DNA of 64,000 bases from Methylobacterium sp. WL1 (GTDB taxonomy: Bacteria; Pseudomonadota; Alphaproteobacteria; Rhizobiales; Beijerinckiaceae), in the NCBI RefSeq assembly GCF_008000895.1, contig NZ_CP042823.1, positions 3,624,001-3,688,000 on the forward strand, written 5' to 3'. The notes below the pieces were generated by a model. The model did not search any database. It was not told the DNA's origin and was given only the letters and a program-made list of their open reading frames with translations. Both the position numbers and the translations under genes were made by a program. Each line of letters opens with the position of its first letter. Position 1 is the stretch's first letter. Below are positions 36,258 through 44,661 of the stretch, in pieces.

Positions 36258-38243
36258 TCAGATCTCGATTTCTGTTCCCACTTCCACGATTTGCCGGGTC
36301 GGCAGGCAGAAATGGGCGCCGGTGCGCTCGGCGTTGCGCTTCAGGAAGGCGAACAGCCCCTGGCGCCACAGCGCCATGCCGGGCTTGGCCGACGGGATGA
36401 CCACCTCGTGGCCGACGAAGAAGGTCAGGTCCTCCAGGTATTCCGGCGGGAGCAGGCCGCTCCTCACGGCGCATTGCAGGCCTTCGGGGATCGAGGCGGT
36501 CTGCATGAAGCCGTAGCGCAACACGACGCGCTCCATCCCGGGGGTGTATTGCGAGATCGCCTTACGGATGCCTTGAGCGACCAGGGTAACCTGCGCCCGC
36601 TCCTCGGCGGGGATCATCGGCGCCTCCTCGTAGATCACGGTGATCAGCAGGATGCGCTCGTGCAGGCATCGGCTGCGTTCGACCAGCCGGCCCAGGGCCA
36701 TGGGGATGCCCTCGGTGGCTGCGGTGAGGAAGGCCGCCGTTCCCGGCAGTGTCACCGGCGGGTGCGAGGCGAGGCGGGCCAAGAACGTCGCCTCGGGCTG
36801 GCGCATGGTCTCGCGCACCGCCTCGAGGACGTGGTTGCCCTTCATCCAGGTCAGCATCAGGAACGCGACCGCCGCGGCCAGTACCAGGGGAAACCAGCCA
36901 CCCTCGAACAGCTTCACGCTGTTGGCCGCGAAGAACAAAGCGTCGATGGCCAGGAAGAAGCCATTGACCGCCACGACCAGGATCGGGTTGTAACCCCACC
37001 GCAGGGCGATCAGGGCGGCCAGCAGGGTGGTGATGCCCATCAGCGCCGAGACCGCGATGCCGTAGGCGCCGGCCAGCGCATCGGAGGAGCCGAACACCAC
37101 CACGGCCGTGAGGGTACCGATGGCGAGCAGCCAGTTCACCGCAGGCACGTAGATCTGGCCGCGCTCGTCCTGATCGGTGTGGACCACCCGCATCATCGGC
37201 ATGAAGCCGAGCTGGATCGATTGCTGGGTCAGCGAGTAGACGCCCGAGACCACCGCCTGCGAGGCGATGACGGTGGCCATCGTGGCCAGCGCCACCAGCG
37301 GGTAATGCGCCCAGTCGGGGGCCAGCAGGTAGAACGGGTTCTCGATCGCGCCCGGGTCGGCGATCAGCAGGGCGCCCTGGCCGCAATAGTGGATCAGCAG
37401 GGCCGGCAGCACCAGGCCGAACCAGGCCGCGCGAATCGCCGGGGCGCCGAAATGGCCGAGATCGGCGTACATCGCCTCGCCGCCGGTAACCGCCAGGAAG
37501 GCCGCGCCCAGCATCATGAAACTCACGTGCCAGCCGGCATGGGCCAGGAAGTCCACGGCCCGCCACGGATTGACCGCCCCCAGGATCTCCGGCGCCCGCA
37601 GGATGCTGGGGATCGCCAGCAGGACCAGCACCGTGAACCAGACGAGCATCACCGGACCGAACACCCGGCCGATCGCCGCCACGCCCTTGTGCTGCACGGC
37701 GAACAGCGCGACCAGGATCACCAAGGTGATCGGCACCACGAACGGTGTCAGCACCGGCGCATCGATCTTCAGCCCCTCGATCGCCGAGAGCACCGAGATC
37801 GCCGGGGTGATCGCGCCGTCTCCGTAGAGCAAAGCCGCGCCGACGAGGCCGACCACCAGGAGCACGGCCTTCCACGTGCCGGGCTGCGCCTGCCGGGCGC
37901 CCAGCAGCGCCAGCATGGCGACGATGCCGCCCTCGCCCCGGTTGTCCGCGCGCAGGATCAGCACCGCGTATTTCAACGACACGATGAGGATCAGCGACCA
38001 CAGGATCAGCGACACGGCCCCGAGCGCCGCAGCCGGCACCGCGGCGCCTCCGGCGGTGGCCGCCTTCACGGCCTCCTTGAAGGCGTAGAGCGGGCTGGTG
38101 CCGATATCCCCGTAGACGACGCCGAGCGCCCCCATCATCAGCGCGGGCCCGGGCCCGTGCCGAACGGCGCCCGGCTTTCGCGCCACCGGCGCAGCAGGCA
38201 GAACGACCGCAGGACCAGCCGCGGGACTGAAGACTTGGCGCAC
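36258..38243 (-). CDS. kup: low-affinity potassium transporter Kup
   Basis: This 661-residue K+:H+ symporter of the KUP/HAK/KT family has GALGVVYGDIGTSPLYAFKEAVKA at TM1, GEGGIVAMLALLGARQ, YGDGAITPAISVLSAIEGLKI, and about twelve TM segments in the first 440 residues. A cytoplasmic tail of about 200 residues follows. The frame opens with GTG 38243; the next Met (38138) lies just before the TM1 signature. Length is close to normal. It stands alone between htpG and the nad operon. Confidence 0.93.
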   Translation of the reverse strand: MRQVFSPAAGPAVVLPAAPVARKPGAVRHGPGPALMMGALGVVYGDIGTSPLYAFKEAVKAATAGGAAVPAAALGAVSLILWSLILIVSLKYAVLILRADNRGEGGIVAMLALLGARQAQPGTWKAVLLVVGLVGAALLYGDGAITPAISVLSAIEGLKIDAPVLTPFVVPITLVILVALFAVQHKGVAAIGRVFGPVMLVWFTVLVLLAIPSILRAPEILGAVNPWRAVDFLAHAGWHVSFMMLGAAFLAVTGGEAMYADLGHFGAPAIRAAWFGLVLPALLIHYCGQGALLIADPGAIENPFYLLAPDWAHYPLVALATMATVIASQAVVSGVYSLTQQSIQLGFMPMMRVVHTDQDERGQIYVPAVNWLLAIGTLTAVVVFGSSDALAGAYGIAVSALMGITTLLAALIALRWGYNPILVVAVNGFFLAIDALFFAANSVKLFEGGWFPLVLAAAVAFLMLTWMKGNHVLEAVRETMRQPEATFLARLASHPPVTLPGTAAFLTAATEGIPMALGRLVERSRCLHERILLITVIYEEAPMIPAEERAQVTLVAQGIRKAISQYTPGMERVVLRYGFMQTASIPEGLQCAVRSGLLPPEYLEDLTFFVGHEVVIPSAKPGMALWRQGLFAFLKRNAERTGAHFCLPTRQIVEVGTEIEI

Positions 38244-38385
38244 GGGCGTATCCAGTCGAGGGCGGCACTGACGTGCGCGACCTTAGCAAGCCGGATGCGG
38301 TGCGAAAGACTTGATCTGTCGCCGCCACCAACACGGTGAAGACTTGTCACCCAAACGTGATGACGGCCGCATGAAGCGCGCGGCC

Positions 38386-38410
38386 CCCTCCCCCGCACAT
38401 CGGGAGAGGG
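38386..38410 (-). terminator. hairpin downstream of nadC
   Basis: CCCTC (38386-38390) pairs with GAGGG (38406-38410) and, after one mismatch, CCC (38392-38394) with GGG (38402-38404). It lies 10 bp past the nadC stop in the minus direction, so it may end the nadABC transcript. Confidence 0.45.
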
Positions 38411-38419
38411 TTCTGTCGA

Positions 38420-39292
38420 TCAGGCGGCGTCCAGCCCCAGGTCGATGATCGCCGCCGAGTGGGTGATCCAGCCGCAGGAGATCAGGTCCACGCCCGAGGC
38501 CGCGACCGCGCCCACGGTCTCGCGGGTGATGCGGCCGGAGGCTTCCGAGAGGGCACGGCCGTCGATCATCGCCACGGCGCGGGTCAGCAGGTCGGGGCCC
38601 ATATTGTCGAGGAGGACCGCATCCACGCCGACCGAGAGGGCTTCCTCGAGCTGCTCCAGGCTATCGACCTCGCACTCGATTTTCACGAGGTGGCCGGCCC
38701 GTGCGCGGGCCCGCTGGATCGCCGGCACGATGCCGCCGGCCACCGCCACGTGGTTGTCCTTGATCAAAACCGCATCGTCGAGGCCGAAGCGGTGGTTCGA
38801 ACCACCCCCGGCCCGCACGGCGTGCTTCTCCAGCGCGCGCAGGCCCGGCGTCGTCTTGCGGGTGCAGACGATCGAGGCCTTGCCGTGCGGGCGAGCCGCC
38901 TCCACGAGGCCGTTCGTCGCCGTCGCGACCCCCGACATCCGGCAGAGCAGGTTCAGGGCGACGCGCTCGGCGGTCAGGATCGCCCGGGCCGGGCCGTCGA
39001 GGCGCAACACCACGTCGCCGGGCGCGACCCGGGCCCCGTCGCCGCGCTCGACCGTCACGGTCACGGCCGGGTCGATGAGCGCGAACGCGATCGCGGCGGC
39101 GTCGGTGCCGGAGATTACCCCGTCCTGGCGGGACGCGATGACGCCGCGCATCCGCTCGCCGGGCGGCACGATCGCGTCGGTGGTAATGTCGCCGGCCCGG
39201 CCGAGATCCTCGATCAGGGCGGCACGCACCACCGGCTCCACCAGGAGCCGCGGCAAGGGCAGGATCTCTTCCGTCAGGACCGATTGCGTCAT
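38420..39292 (-). CDS. nadC: nicotinate-nucleotide pyrophosphorylase (carboxylating)
   Basis: This 290-residue quinolinate phosphoribosyltransferase makes nicotinate mononucleotide from quinolinate and PRPP. Motifs seen are EDLGRAGDITTDAIV, LNLLCRMSGVATAT, TRKTTPGLRALEKHAVRAGGGSNHRFGLDDAVLIKDNH (split here as one conserved block), IECEVDSLEQLEEAL and VLLDNM. The ATG overlaps the nadB stop (39289-39292). It is the third enzyme of de novo NAD synthesis and last gene of nadABC. Confidence 0.95.
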   Translation of the reverse strand: MTQSVLTEEILPLPRLLVEPVVRAALIEDLGRAGDITTDAIVPPGERMRGVIASRQDGVISGTDAAAIAFALIDPAVTVTVERGDGARVAPGDVVLRLDGPARAILTAERVALNLLCRMSGVATATNGLVEAARPHGKASIVCTRKTTPGLRALEKHAVRAGGGSNHRFGLDDAVLIKDNHVAVAGGIVPAIQRARARAGHLVKIECEVDSLEQLEEALSVGVDAVLLDNMGPDLLTRAVAMIDGRALSEASGRITRETVGAVAASGVDLISCGWITHSAAIIDLGLDAA

Positions 39293-40812
39293 GATGCCAA
39301 CTCCGTCCCGGCGGTCGTGGTTTCGCGGTACTCGGCTTTCAGCGTGGCGAGCGTCGTGTCCGTGTGGGCTGCCGGGGCGACATGCGGAAAGTCGCTGCGC
39401 CAGTGGGCGCCGCGGCTCTCCCGGCGGGTGAGCGCTCCGCGGGCGATCATCAGCGCCACCAGGGAGGCGTCGCAGGTCTCGCTGTGAGCTTCGAGCGTGG
39501 CGACCGCCTGCTCGAGGCCGGCGGCATCGCGGACCACGCCGACCTGGGCCTCCATGAGCCTGCGGATCGACGACAGATCCGCGACCGAACGGGGAGTTAT
39601 CGTCTCGGGTGCGACCGCGCCTGGAAGCGGCACGTCGAGGGCGTCGGCGATGAAGCCGGCATAGGCGAGCCCTTCCAGCAGGGAATTGCTGGCGAGCCGG
39701 TTCGCACCGTGGAGGCCCGTGGAGGAGACCTCGCCGCAGGCATAGAGGCCCGGCACCGACGTGGCTCCATGCGCATCCACCTTCACGCCGCCCATGTGGT
39801 AGTGCGCCGCCGGGCGGACCGGGATCGGCTGAACGGCGGGATCGATGCCGGCGGCGGCACACAGGCCGGCCACCGTCGGGAACCGCTTCGGCATCGCGGC
39901 CCCGAGGGCGCCGCGGGCATCGAGATAGACCGTGCGGCCGCGTTGGAGCGCCTGGAAGATGCCCCGGGCAACCACGTCGCGCGGGGCGAGGTCGCCGCCG
40001 GTGATTCCGGCCATGACCGCTTCGCCGGCCCCGTCGATCAGCCGGGCGCCCTCCCCGCGCAACGCCTCGGTGGCCAGCGGCATCGGATCGGCCCCGGCCG
40101 CGATCGCGGTGGGGTGGAACTGCACGAACTCCATGTCGCGCATCACCGCCCCCGCCCGCGCGGCCAGCGCGAGCCCCCCGCCGACGGCGCCGGGCGGGTT
40201 CGTGGTCGCCGCGTAGAGGGCGCCGACGCCGCCGGTGGCCAGCACCACGGCGCGCGCCAAGATGCGGAACCGGGCGCCGTCGCGCTCGGCCACGATGCCG
40301 GCGACCGCGCCGCGCGTGTCCCGCAGCAGGTCGCAGGCACGGGCTTCGACCACCTCCACAGACGACGTGGCCAGGACAGCGCGGACCAATCCTTCGAGGA
40401 CGCGGGCCCCGGTGGCATCACCGCCCGAGCGGACGATGCGGCGGCGGCCATGCGCCGCCTCCAGGCCGAGCGCCAGGGCGCCATCCTCGGTGCGATCGAA
40501 CGGGACGCCGATCCGCACCAGCCAGTCGATCAGCCCCGGGCCCGCCTGGGCGACCCGGAGCGCCACGTCGGGCTCGGTCAGCCCGGCGCCCGCGGCTACG
40601 GTATCGGCGGCGTGGAGAGACGCCGCGTCGTCGGCGCCGACCGAGGCGGCGATGCCGCCCTGGGCCCAGCCGGTAGCGGTGCCGAGGCCCAGGGCCGAAG
40701 CGGTGATCAGCGTCACGGGGCGCGGCGCGAGCCGCAACGCGACGCTGAGGCCGGCGACGCCGCCGCCGACCACGACGATGCGGTCGGCCATGTTGGGAGT
40801 GACGGCGTTCAT
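39289..40812 (-). CDS. nadB: L-aspartate oxidase
   Basis: This 507-residue FAD enzyme oxidises L-aspartate to iminoaspartate for quinolinate synthesis. The FAD-binding motif is VVVGGGVAGLSVAL. GWAQGGIAASVG, the active-site EFVQFHPTAI, and PAAHYHMGGVKVD with HGANRLASNSLLEGL are as in NadB and the succinate dehydrogenase flavoprotein family. It lies between nadA (2 bp upstream) and nadC (4-bp overlap), so all three steps to NaMN come from one transcript. Confidence 0.95.
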   Translation of the reverse strand: MNAVTPNMADRIVVVGGGVAGLSVALRLAPRPVTLITASALGLGTATGWAQGGIAASVGADDAASLHAADTVAAGAGLTEPDVALRVAQAGPGLIDWLVRIGVPFDRTEDGALALGLEAAHGRRRIVRSGGDATGARVLEGLVRAVLATSSVEVVEARACDLLRDTRGAVAGIVAERDGARFRILARAVVLATGGVGALYAATTNPPGAVGGGLALAARAGAVMRDMEFVQFHPTAIAAGADPMPLATEALRGEGARLIDGAGEAVMAGITGGDLAPRDVVARGIFQALQRGRTVYLDARGALGAAMPKRFPTVAGLCAAAGIDPAVQPIPVRPAAHYHMGGVKVDAHGATSVPGLYACGEVSSTGLHGANRLASNSLLEGLAYAGFIADALDVPLPGAVAPETITPRSVADLSSIRRLMEAQVGVVRDAAGLEQAVATLEAHSETCDASLVALMIARGALTRRESRGAHWRSDFPHVAPAAHTDTTLATLKAEYRETTTAGTELAS

Positions 40813-40814
40813 CG

Positions 40815-41825
40815 TCAGCGCACCAGCAGCATGCGCTCGACCGCCGCCCGGGCGCGGTCGGCCAAGGCGGGATCGACGGTAACCTCGTGGGTCAACGTCT
40901 CCAGGGCCCTGCGGATGTTGCTCAGGCTCATCCGCTTCATGTGCGGGCACATGTTGCAGGGCTTGATGAACTCGATGTCCGGGTTTGCCGCCGCGATGTT
41001 GTCGGCCATGGAGCACTCGGTCACCAGGACGACCTGGCTCGGGCGCTTCTGCAGCACGAAATCCATCATCATCGCGGTGGAACCGGAGAAGTCCGATTCG
41101 GCCACGACGTCGGGCGGACATTCCGGGTGCGCGATCACCGTGACGCCGGGATAGCTGTCCCGCACGTCGCGGATGTCGGCGGGCGTGAAGCGCTCGTGCA
41201 CCTCGCAATGGCCAGCCCAGGTCAGGATTTCGACCTCGGGAACCTCGGCCTGGACGTTCTGGGCCAGGAACTCGTCCGGGATCATCAGGACCCGGGGCGC
41301 GTTCAGCGACCGCACGACGGCCACGGCGTTGCCGCTCGTGCAGCACAGGTCCGATTCGGCCTTCACGGCGGCCGACGTGTTCACGTAGGTCACGATCGGC
41401 ACGCCCGGGTATTTGGCCCGCAGGCCGCGCACGTCGGCGGCCGTGATCGAATCGGCCAGCGAGCAGCCCGCGCCCATGTCGGGGATCAGTACGGTCTTGC
41501 TCGGGTTCAGGAGCTTGGCGGTCTCGGCCATGAAGTGCACGCCGGCCAACACGATCACGTCGGCATCGACATTCACCGCCTCGCGCGCCAGCGCCAGGCT
41601 GTCGCCGACGATGTCGGCCACCGTGTGGAAGATCTCCGGCGCCTGGTAATTGTGCGCCAGGATCACCGCGTTGCGCTCGCGCTTCAGCCGCAGGATCGCC
41701 TCGATATCGGGGGCGAGCGCCGGCCATTCGATTGCTGGAACGTGACGGCTGACACGGGCGTAGAGTTCCGGCAGCGGCAGGCCTGGAACCAACGTACGGG
41801 AGACGGGTGACACGGTCGCCGTCAT
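40815..41825 (-). CDS. nadA: quinolinate synthase
   Basis: This 336-residue [4Fe-4S] enzyme condenses iminoaspartate with dihydroxyacetone phosphate to quinolinate. It has [26 protein letters not shown], cysteine ligands in [19 protein letters not shown] and [14 protein letters not shown], and HPECPPDVV. Upstream in-frame Met codons exist at 41837 and 41855, but GGAGG ends 5 nt before ATG 41825, and the 41855 start would lie inside the operator. It is the first gene of nadABC. Confidence 0.94.
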   Translation of the reverse strand: MTATVSPVSRTLVPGLPLPELYARVSRHVPAIEWPALAPDIEAILRLKRERNAVILAHNYQAPEIFHTVADIVGDSLALAREAVNVDADVIVLAGVHFMAETAKLLNPSKTVLIPDMGAGCSLADSITAADVRGLRAKYPGVPIVTYVNTSAAVKAESDLCCTSGNAVAVVRSLNAPRVLMIPDEFLAQNVQAEVPEVEILTWAGHCEVHERFTPADIRDVRDSYPGVTVIAHPECPPDVVAESDFSGSTAMMMDFVLQKRPSQVVLVTECSMADNIAAANPDIEFIKPCNMCPHMKRMSLSNIRRALETLTHEVTVDPALADRARAAVERMLLVR

Positions 41826-41838
41826 GGCGTCCTCCATT

Positions 41839-41855
41839 ATGCTCAGTTTGAGCAT
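41839..41855. promoter_or_regulatory. nadABC operator 1 (perfect dyad)
   Basis: ATGCTCA-GTT-TGAGCAT is a perfect 7-bp inverted repeat just upstream of the nadA ribosome-binding site. In several alphaproteobacteria nadABC is controlled by the repressor NadQ through an inverted-repeat operator; this site is a candidate for that, although the exact NadQ consensus could not be checked. Confidence 0.6.
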
Positions 41856-41866
41856 TGTGCCGTCTA

Positions 41867-41894
41867 ACTTATGGGCGCCGCACCCGTCTGTCTA
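41867..41894 (-). promoter_or_regulatory. candidate nadA promoter between the two operators
   Basis: On the minus strand TAGACA (41894-41889) and ATAAGT (41872-41867) are spaced by 16 nt. The match to sigma-70 boxes is only partial. The placement between two operator dyads makes it a sensible promoter that bound repressor would block. Confidence 0.4.
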
Positions 41895-41897
41895 GAT

Positions 41898-41914
41898 ATG
41901 CTAGCCTTGAGCAT
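41898..41914. promoter_or_regulatory. nadABC operator 2 (imperfect dyad)
   Basis: ATGCTAG-CCT-TGAGCAT repeats operator 1 with changes in two arm positions and the spacer. Its centre is 59 bp from that of operator 1. Together they flank the candidate promoter. Confidence 0.5.
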
Positions 41915-41964
41915 AAATCTTTTGCGGCGCAGTGTTATGCGGCGGCGCAAAAGGGCCCGTGCGC

Positions 41965-42795
41965 TCAGCAGAAGGTCGCGGGATCGGGCCCGATCCGTCC
42001 GTCGGGCCGGTCGAGGGCGGCGATCTGGGTCATCTCCTGATCGCTGAGCGCAAAGTCGAACACCGAAACGTTCTCGACGATGCGCTCGGGTCGGGCGGTC
42101 TTCGGGATCGCGACGCAGCCGATCTGCACCTGCCAGCGCAGCACCACCTGGGCCGGGCTCCTGCCGTGCGCCTGGGCGATGGCGACGATGACCGGGTCGT
42201 TCAGCTCCTTGCCCTGGCCGAGCGGGCTCCACGACTCGGTGACGATCGTGTGCCGGGCATCATCGGCGCGGGGCTCCTTCCGCTGGAAATGCGGGTGGAG
42301 TTCGATCTGGTTGACGGCTGGCGCGACGCCGGTCTCGCCGATCAACGTGACGATGTGCTCCGGGGTGAAGTTCGAAACCCCGATCGACTTCGCGCGGCCT
42401 TCGTCGCGCAGCTGGATCATGGTCCGCCAGCTCTCCACGAACAGGCGCCGCTGCGGACAGGGCCAATGGATCAGGTAGAGGTCGACATAATCCTGGCCGA
42501 GACGCTTGAGGCTCTCGTCGAAGGCCTGCCGCGTCGCATCCCGGCCCTGGCGGTCGTTCCACAGTTTGGTGGTGAGAAACACGTCTTCGCGCGGGACCGA
42601 CGATGCGCGGATACCACGGCCGACGCCTTCCTCGTTGCCGTAGGCGGCGGCGGTGTCGATCAGGCGATACCCGGCCCTGAGCGCGTGGCCGACGAGATCG
42701 GGCGCCTGTGACTCCGATAATTGCCAGCATCCGAAGCCGATCTGCGGGATGCGACGCCCGTCGTTGAGGGGCAAGGTCGGGATTGTGACGGCCAT
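41965..42795 (-). CDS. aldo/keto reductase
   Basis: This 276-residue NADPH-dependent TIM-barrel oxidoreductase reduces aldehydes or ketones in the cytoplasm. The catalytic tetrad is seen in LIDTAAAYGNEEGVGRGI (Asp, Tyr), FLTTKLWND (Lys) and YLIHWPCP (His). The cofactor region is VVLRWQVQIGCVAIPKTARPERIVENV. It is of the 2,5-diketo-gluconate reductase (DkgA/B) type. GGAG lies 8 nt before ATG 42795; an in-frame GTG at 42804 is less likely. It is divergent from paoABC and may share its aldehyde-related role. Confidence 0.88.
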   Translation of the reverse strand: MAVTIPTLPLNDGRRIPQIGFGCWQLSESQAPDLVGHALRAGYRLIDTAAAYGNEEGVGRGIRASSVPREDVFLTTKLWNDRQGRDATRQAFDESLKRLGQDYVDLYLIHWPCPQRRLFVESWRTMIQLRDEGRAKSIGVSNFTPEHIVTLIGETGVAPAVNQIELHPHFQRKEPRADDARHTIVTESWSPLGQGKELNDPVIVAIAQAHGRSPAQVVLRWQVQIGCVAIPKTARPERIVENVSVFDFALSDQEMTQIAALDRPDGRIGPDPATFC

Positions 42796-42999
42796 ACTGA
42801 GCACTCCGGACGAGGTGTTGCGCCCGCGTCACCTGGATCGAGCCGAGGGATCGACCAGGGTTGAAATCTGACGCCCCGGGGAATGGCCGCGGTGAAGGGG
42901 CGCAGTCTGGACCGGATCTAATTTACGGACGCTGACGTTGGGACACTGAATTCCAGGCTGCGCTTCGCCGTGAGCGTCGCGCATGGGCGGGATAGCAGC

Positions 43000-43653
43000 A
43001 TGACAGACGACACTCCGACGAAGCCGTTCGCTCTCACGCGGCGTGCTGTCGTGGAAGGCTGCGCCGCAGCCGGGGCATTCGGCGCCCTCGGCTTCCGGCC
43101 GGCGGCCGCCGCGACTGCGGCCCCCGGCGATCCGGCCGCGCAGACGATGCCTGTGCGCCTCACGATCAACGGCGAGGCGCGCGACTTGGTCCTGGACACG
43201 CGCACGACCCTGCTCGACGCCCTGCGCGAGCACCTGGCCCTCACCGGCACCAAGAAGGGCTGTGACCATGGTCAGTGTGGTGCCTGCACGGTGCTGGTGG
43301 ATGGCCGGAGGATCAATTCCTGCCTGACGCTCGCAGCGATGCACGACGGTGACGCGGTCACGACGATCGAGGGACTGGCGACCGGGGACACGCTCCATCC
43401 GATGCAGGCCGCCTTCATCGCGCATGATGGCTTCCAGTGCGGCTATTGCACGCCCGGCCAGATCTGCTCCTCGGTGGGCATGCTGAGCGAGGCGAAGGCC
43501 GGATGGCCCAGCCACGTCACCGAAGACGTCGCGTCCACCCCGAGCCTCAGCAACGACGAGATCCGGGAGCGGATGAGCGGCAACATCTGCCGCTGCAGTG
43601 CCTATCCGAACATCGTCGCGGCGATCCGCGATACCGCCGCCAGCAACCTCTGA
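43000..43653 (+). CDS. paoA: aldehyde oxidoreductase iron-sulfur subunit, Tat-exported
   Basis: This 217-residue subunit carries two [2Fe-2S] clusters of a xanthine-oxidase-family enzyme. A twin-arginine signal ([23 protein letters not shown]) precedes the ferredoxin-like domain with [22 protein letters not shown]; the second cluster is bound by [12 protein letters not shown] and [12 protein letters not shown]. Length and Tat signal match E. coli PaoA. The complex is folded with cofactor in the cytoplasm and exported. ATG 43000 is used; an ATG 30 nt upstream is less likely. Confidence 0.92.
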   Translation: MTDDTPTKPFALTRRAVVEGCAAAGAFGALGFRPAAAATAAPGDPAAQTMPVRLTINGEARDLVLDTRTTLLDALREHLALTGTKKGCDHGQCGACTVLVDGRRINSCLTLAAMHDGDAVTTIEGLATGDTLHPMQAAFIAHDGFQCGYCTPGQICSSVGMLSEAKAGWPSHVTEDVASTPSLSNDEIRERMSGNICRCSAYPNIVAAIRDTAASNL

Positions 43654-43663
43654 GGGGGCGGAC

Positions 43664-44638
43664 ATGAAGGCTTTCACGTACGAGCGTCCGGCCACCGTGC
43701 AGGACGCAGCCAAGCTTGCGGCCGAGCGGCCGAACGCGAAGTTCATCGCGGGCGGCACCAATCTGCTCGACCTGATGAAGCTTCAGATCGAGACCCCGGC
43801 GACGCTGATCGACGTCAACCGGCTGCCCCTCGACAAAGTCGAAGCGACGCCGGAGGGCGGCCTGCGCATCGGCGCACTGGTGCGCAACGCCGACCTCGCC
43901 GCGGACGTGCGCGTGCGCAAGGATTACGCAGTTCTGGCGAAGGCCCTGCTGGCCGGCGCCTCGGGCCAGCTGCGCAACAAGGCGACCACCGCCGGCAACC
44001 TGCTGCAGCGTACGCGCTGCTATTATTTCTACGACACCGCGATGCCCTGCAACAAGCGCGAGCCCGGCTCCGGCTGCTCCGCGATCGGCGGGTTCAACCG
44101 GATCATGGCCGTGCTGGGCGCCAGCGAGGCCTGCATCGCCACCAACCCGTCCGACATGAATGTCGCGATGCGGGCGCTGGATGCCTCCATCGAGACCATG
44201 GATCCGGCCGGGCAGGCGCGGAACATCCCGATCGCCGACTTCCACCGGCTGCCGGGCGACACGCCGCAGGTTGAGACCGACCTGCGCAAGGGCGAGATCA
44301 TCACCGCGGTGACGCTGCCGAAGCCGGTGGCCGGTCAGCACATCTACCGCAAGGTCCGCGACCGGGCGTCCTACGCCTTCGCGACCGTGTCGGTGGCCGC
44401 GATCATCACGGGTGCCGAGGGCGGTAAGCCGACTGCGGCGCGACTCGCTTTCGGCGGCCTGGCGCACAAGCCCTGGCGCGTGGCCGAGGCCGAGGAGGTG
44501 CTGGTACGGACCGGCTCCGCCGATGCCGCCGCCGACGCGGTGCTGAAGGGCGCCCGCGGCTACGGCGCCAACGACTTCAAGATCCCGCTGACGCGGCGGA
44601 CCCTGCGCGCCGTCATGGCGCAGGCGACCCGCGCGTAG
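43664..44638 (+). CDS. paoB: aldehyde oxidoreductase FAD-binding subunit
   Basis: This 324-residue FAD subunit has the FAD loop [15 protein letters not shown] and [23 protein letters not shown] Cys-rich insertion ([21 protein letters not shown]) is the mark of the PaoB type, where it binds an extra [4Fe-4S] cluster absent from xanthine dehydrogenases. It starts 10 bp after paoA with a GGGGG-rich ribosome site. It passes electrons between the molybdenum subunit, Fe-S clusters and an acceptor. Confidence 0.92.
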   Translation: MKAFTYERPATVQDAAKLAAERPNAKFIAGGTNLLDLMKLQIETPATLIDVNRLPLDKVEATPEGGLRIGALVRNADLAADVRVRKDYAVLAKALLAGASGQLRNKATTAGNLLQRTRCYYFYDTAMPCNKREPGSGCSAIGGFNRIMAVLGASEACIATNPSDMNVAMRALDASIETMDPAGQARNIPIADFHRLPGDTPQVETDLRKGEIITAVTLPKPVAGQHIYRKVRDRASYAFATVSVAAIITGAEGGKPTAARLAFGGLAHKPWRVAEAEEVLVRTGSADAAADAVLKGARGYGANDFKIPLTRRTLRAVMAQATRA

Positions 44639-44661
44639 AGAACCCGGCAAGGACAAGTCCC

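Noticed and set aside
34227..38339. Very long open frame on the plus strand across htpG and kup
   Set aside because: It is antisense to two well-conserved genes, and its product is low-complexity Arg/Gln/His-rich sequence typical of shadow frames in GC-rich DNA.
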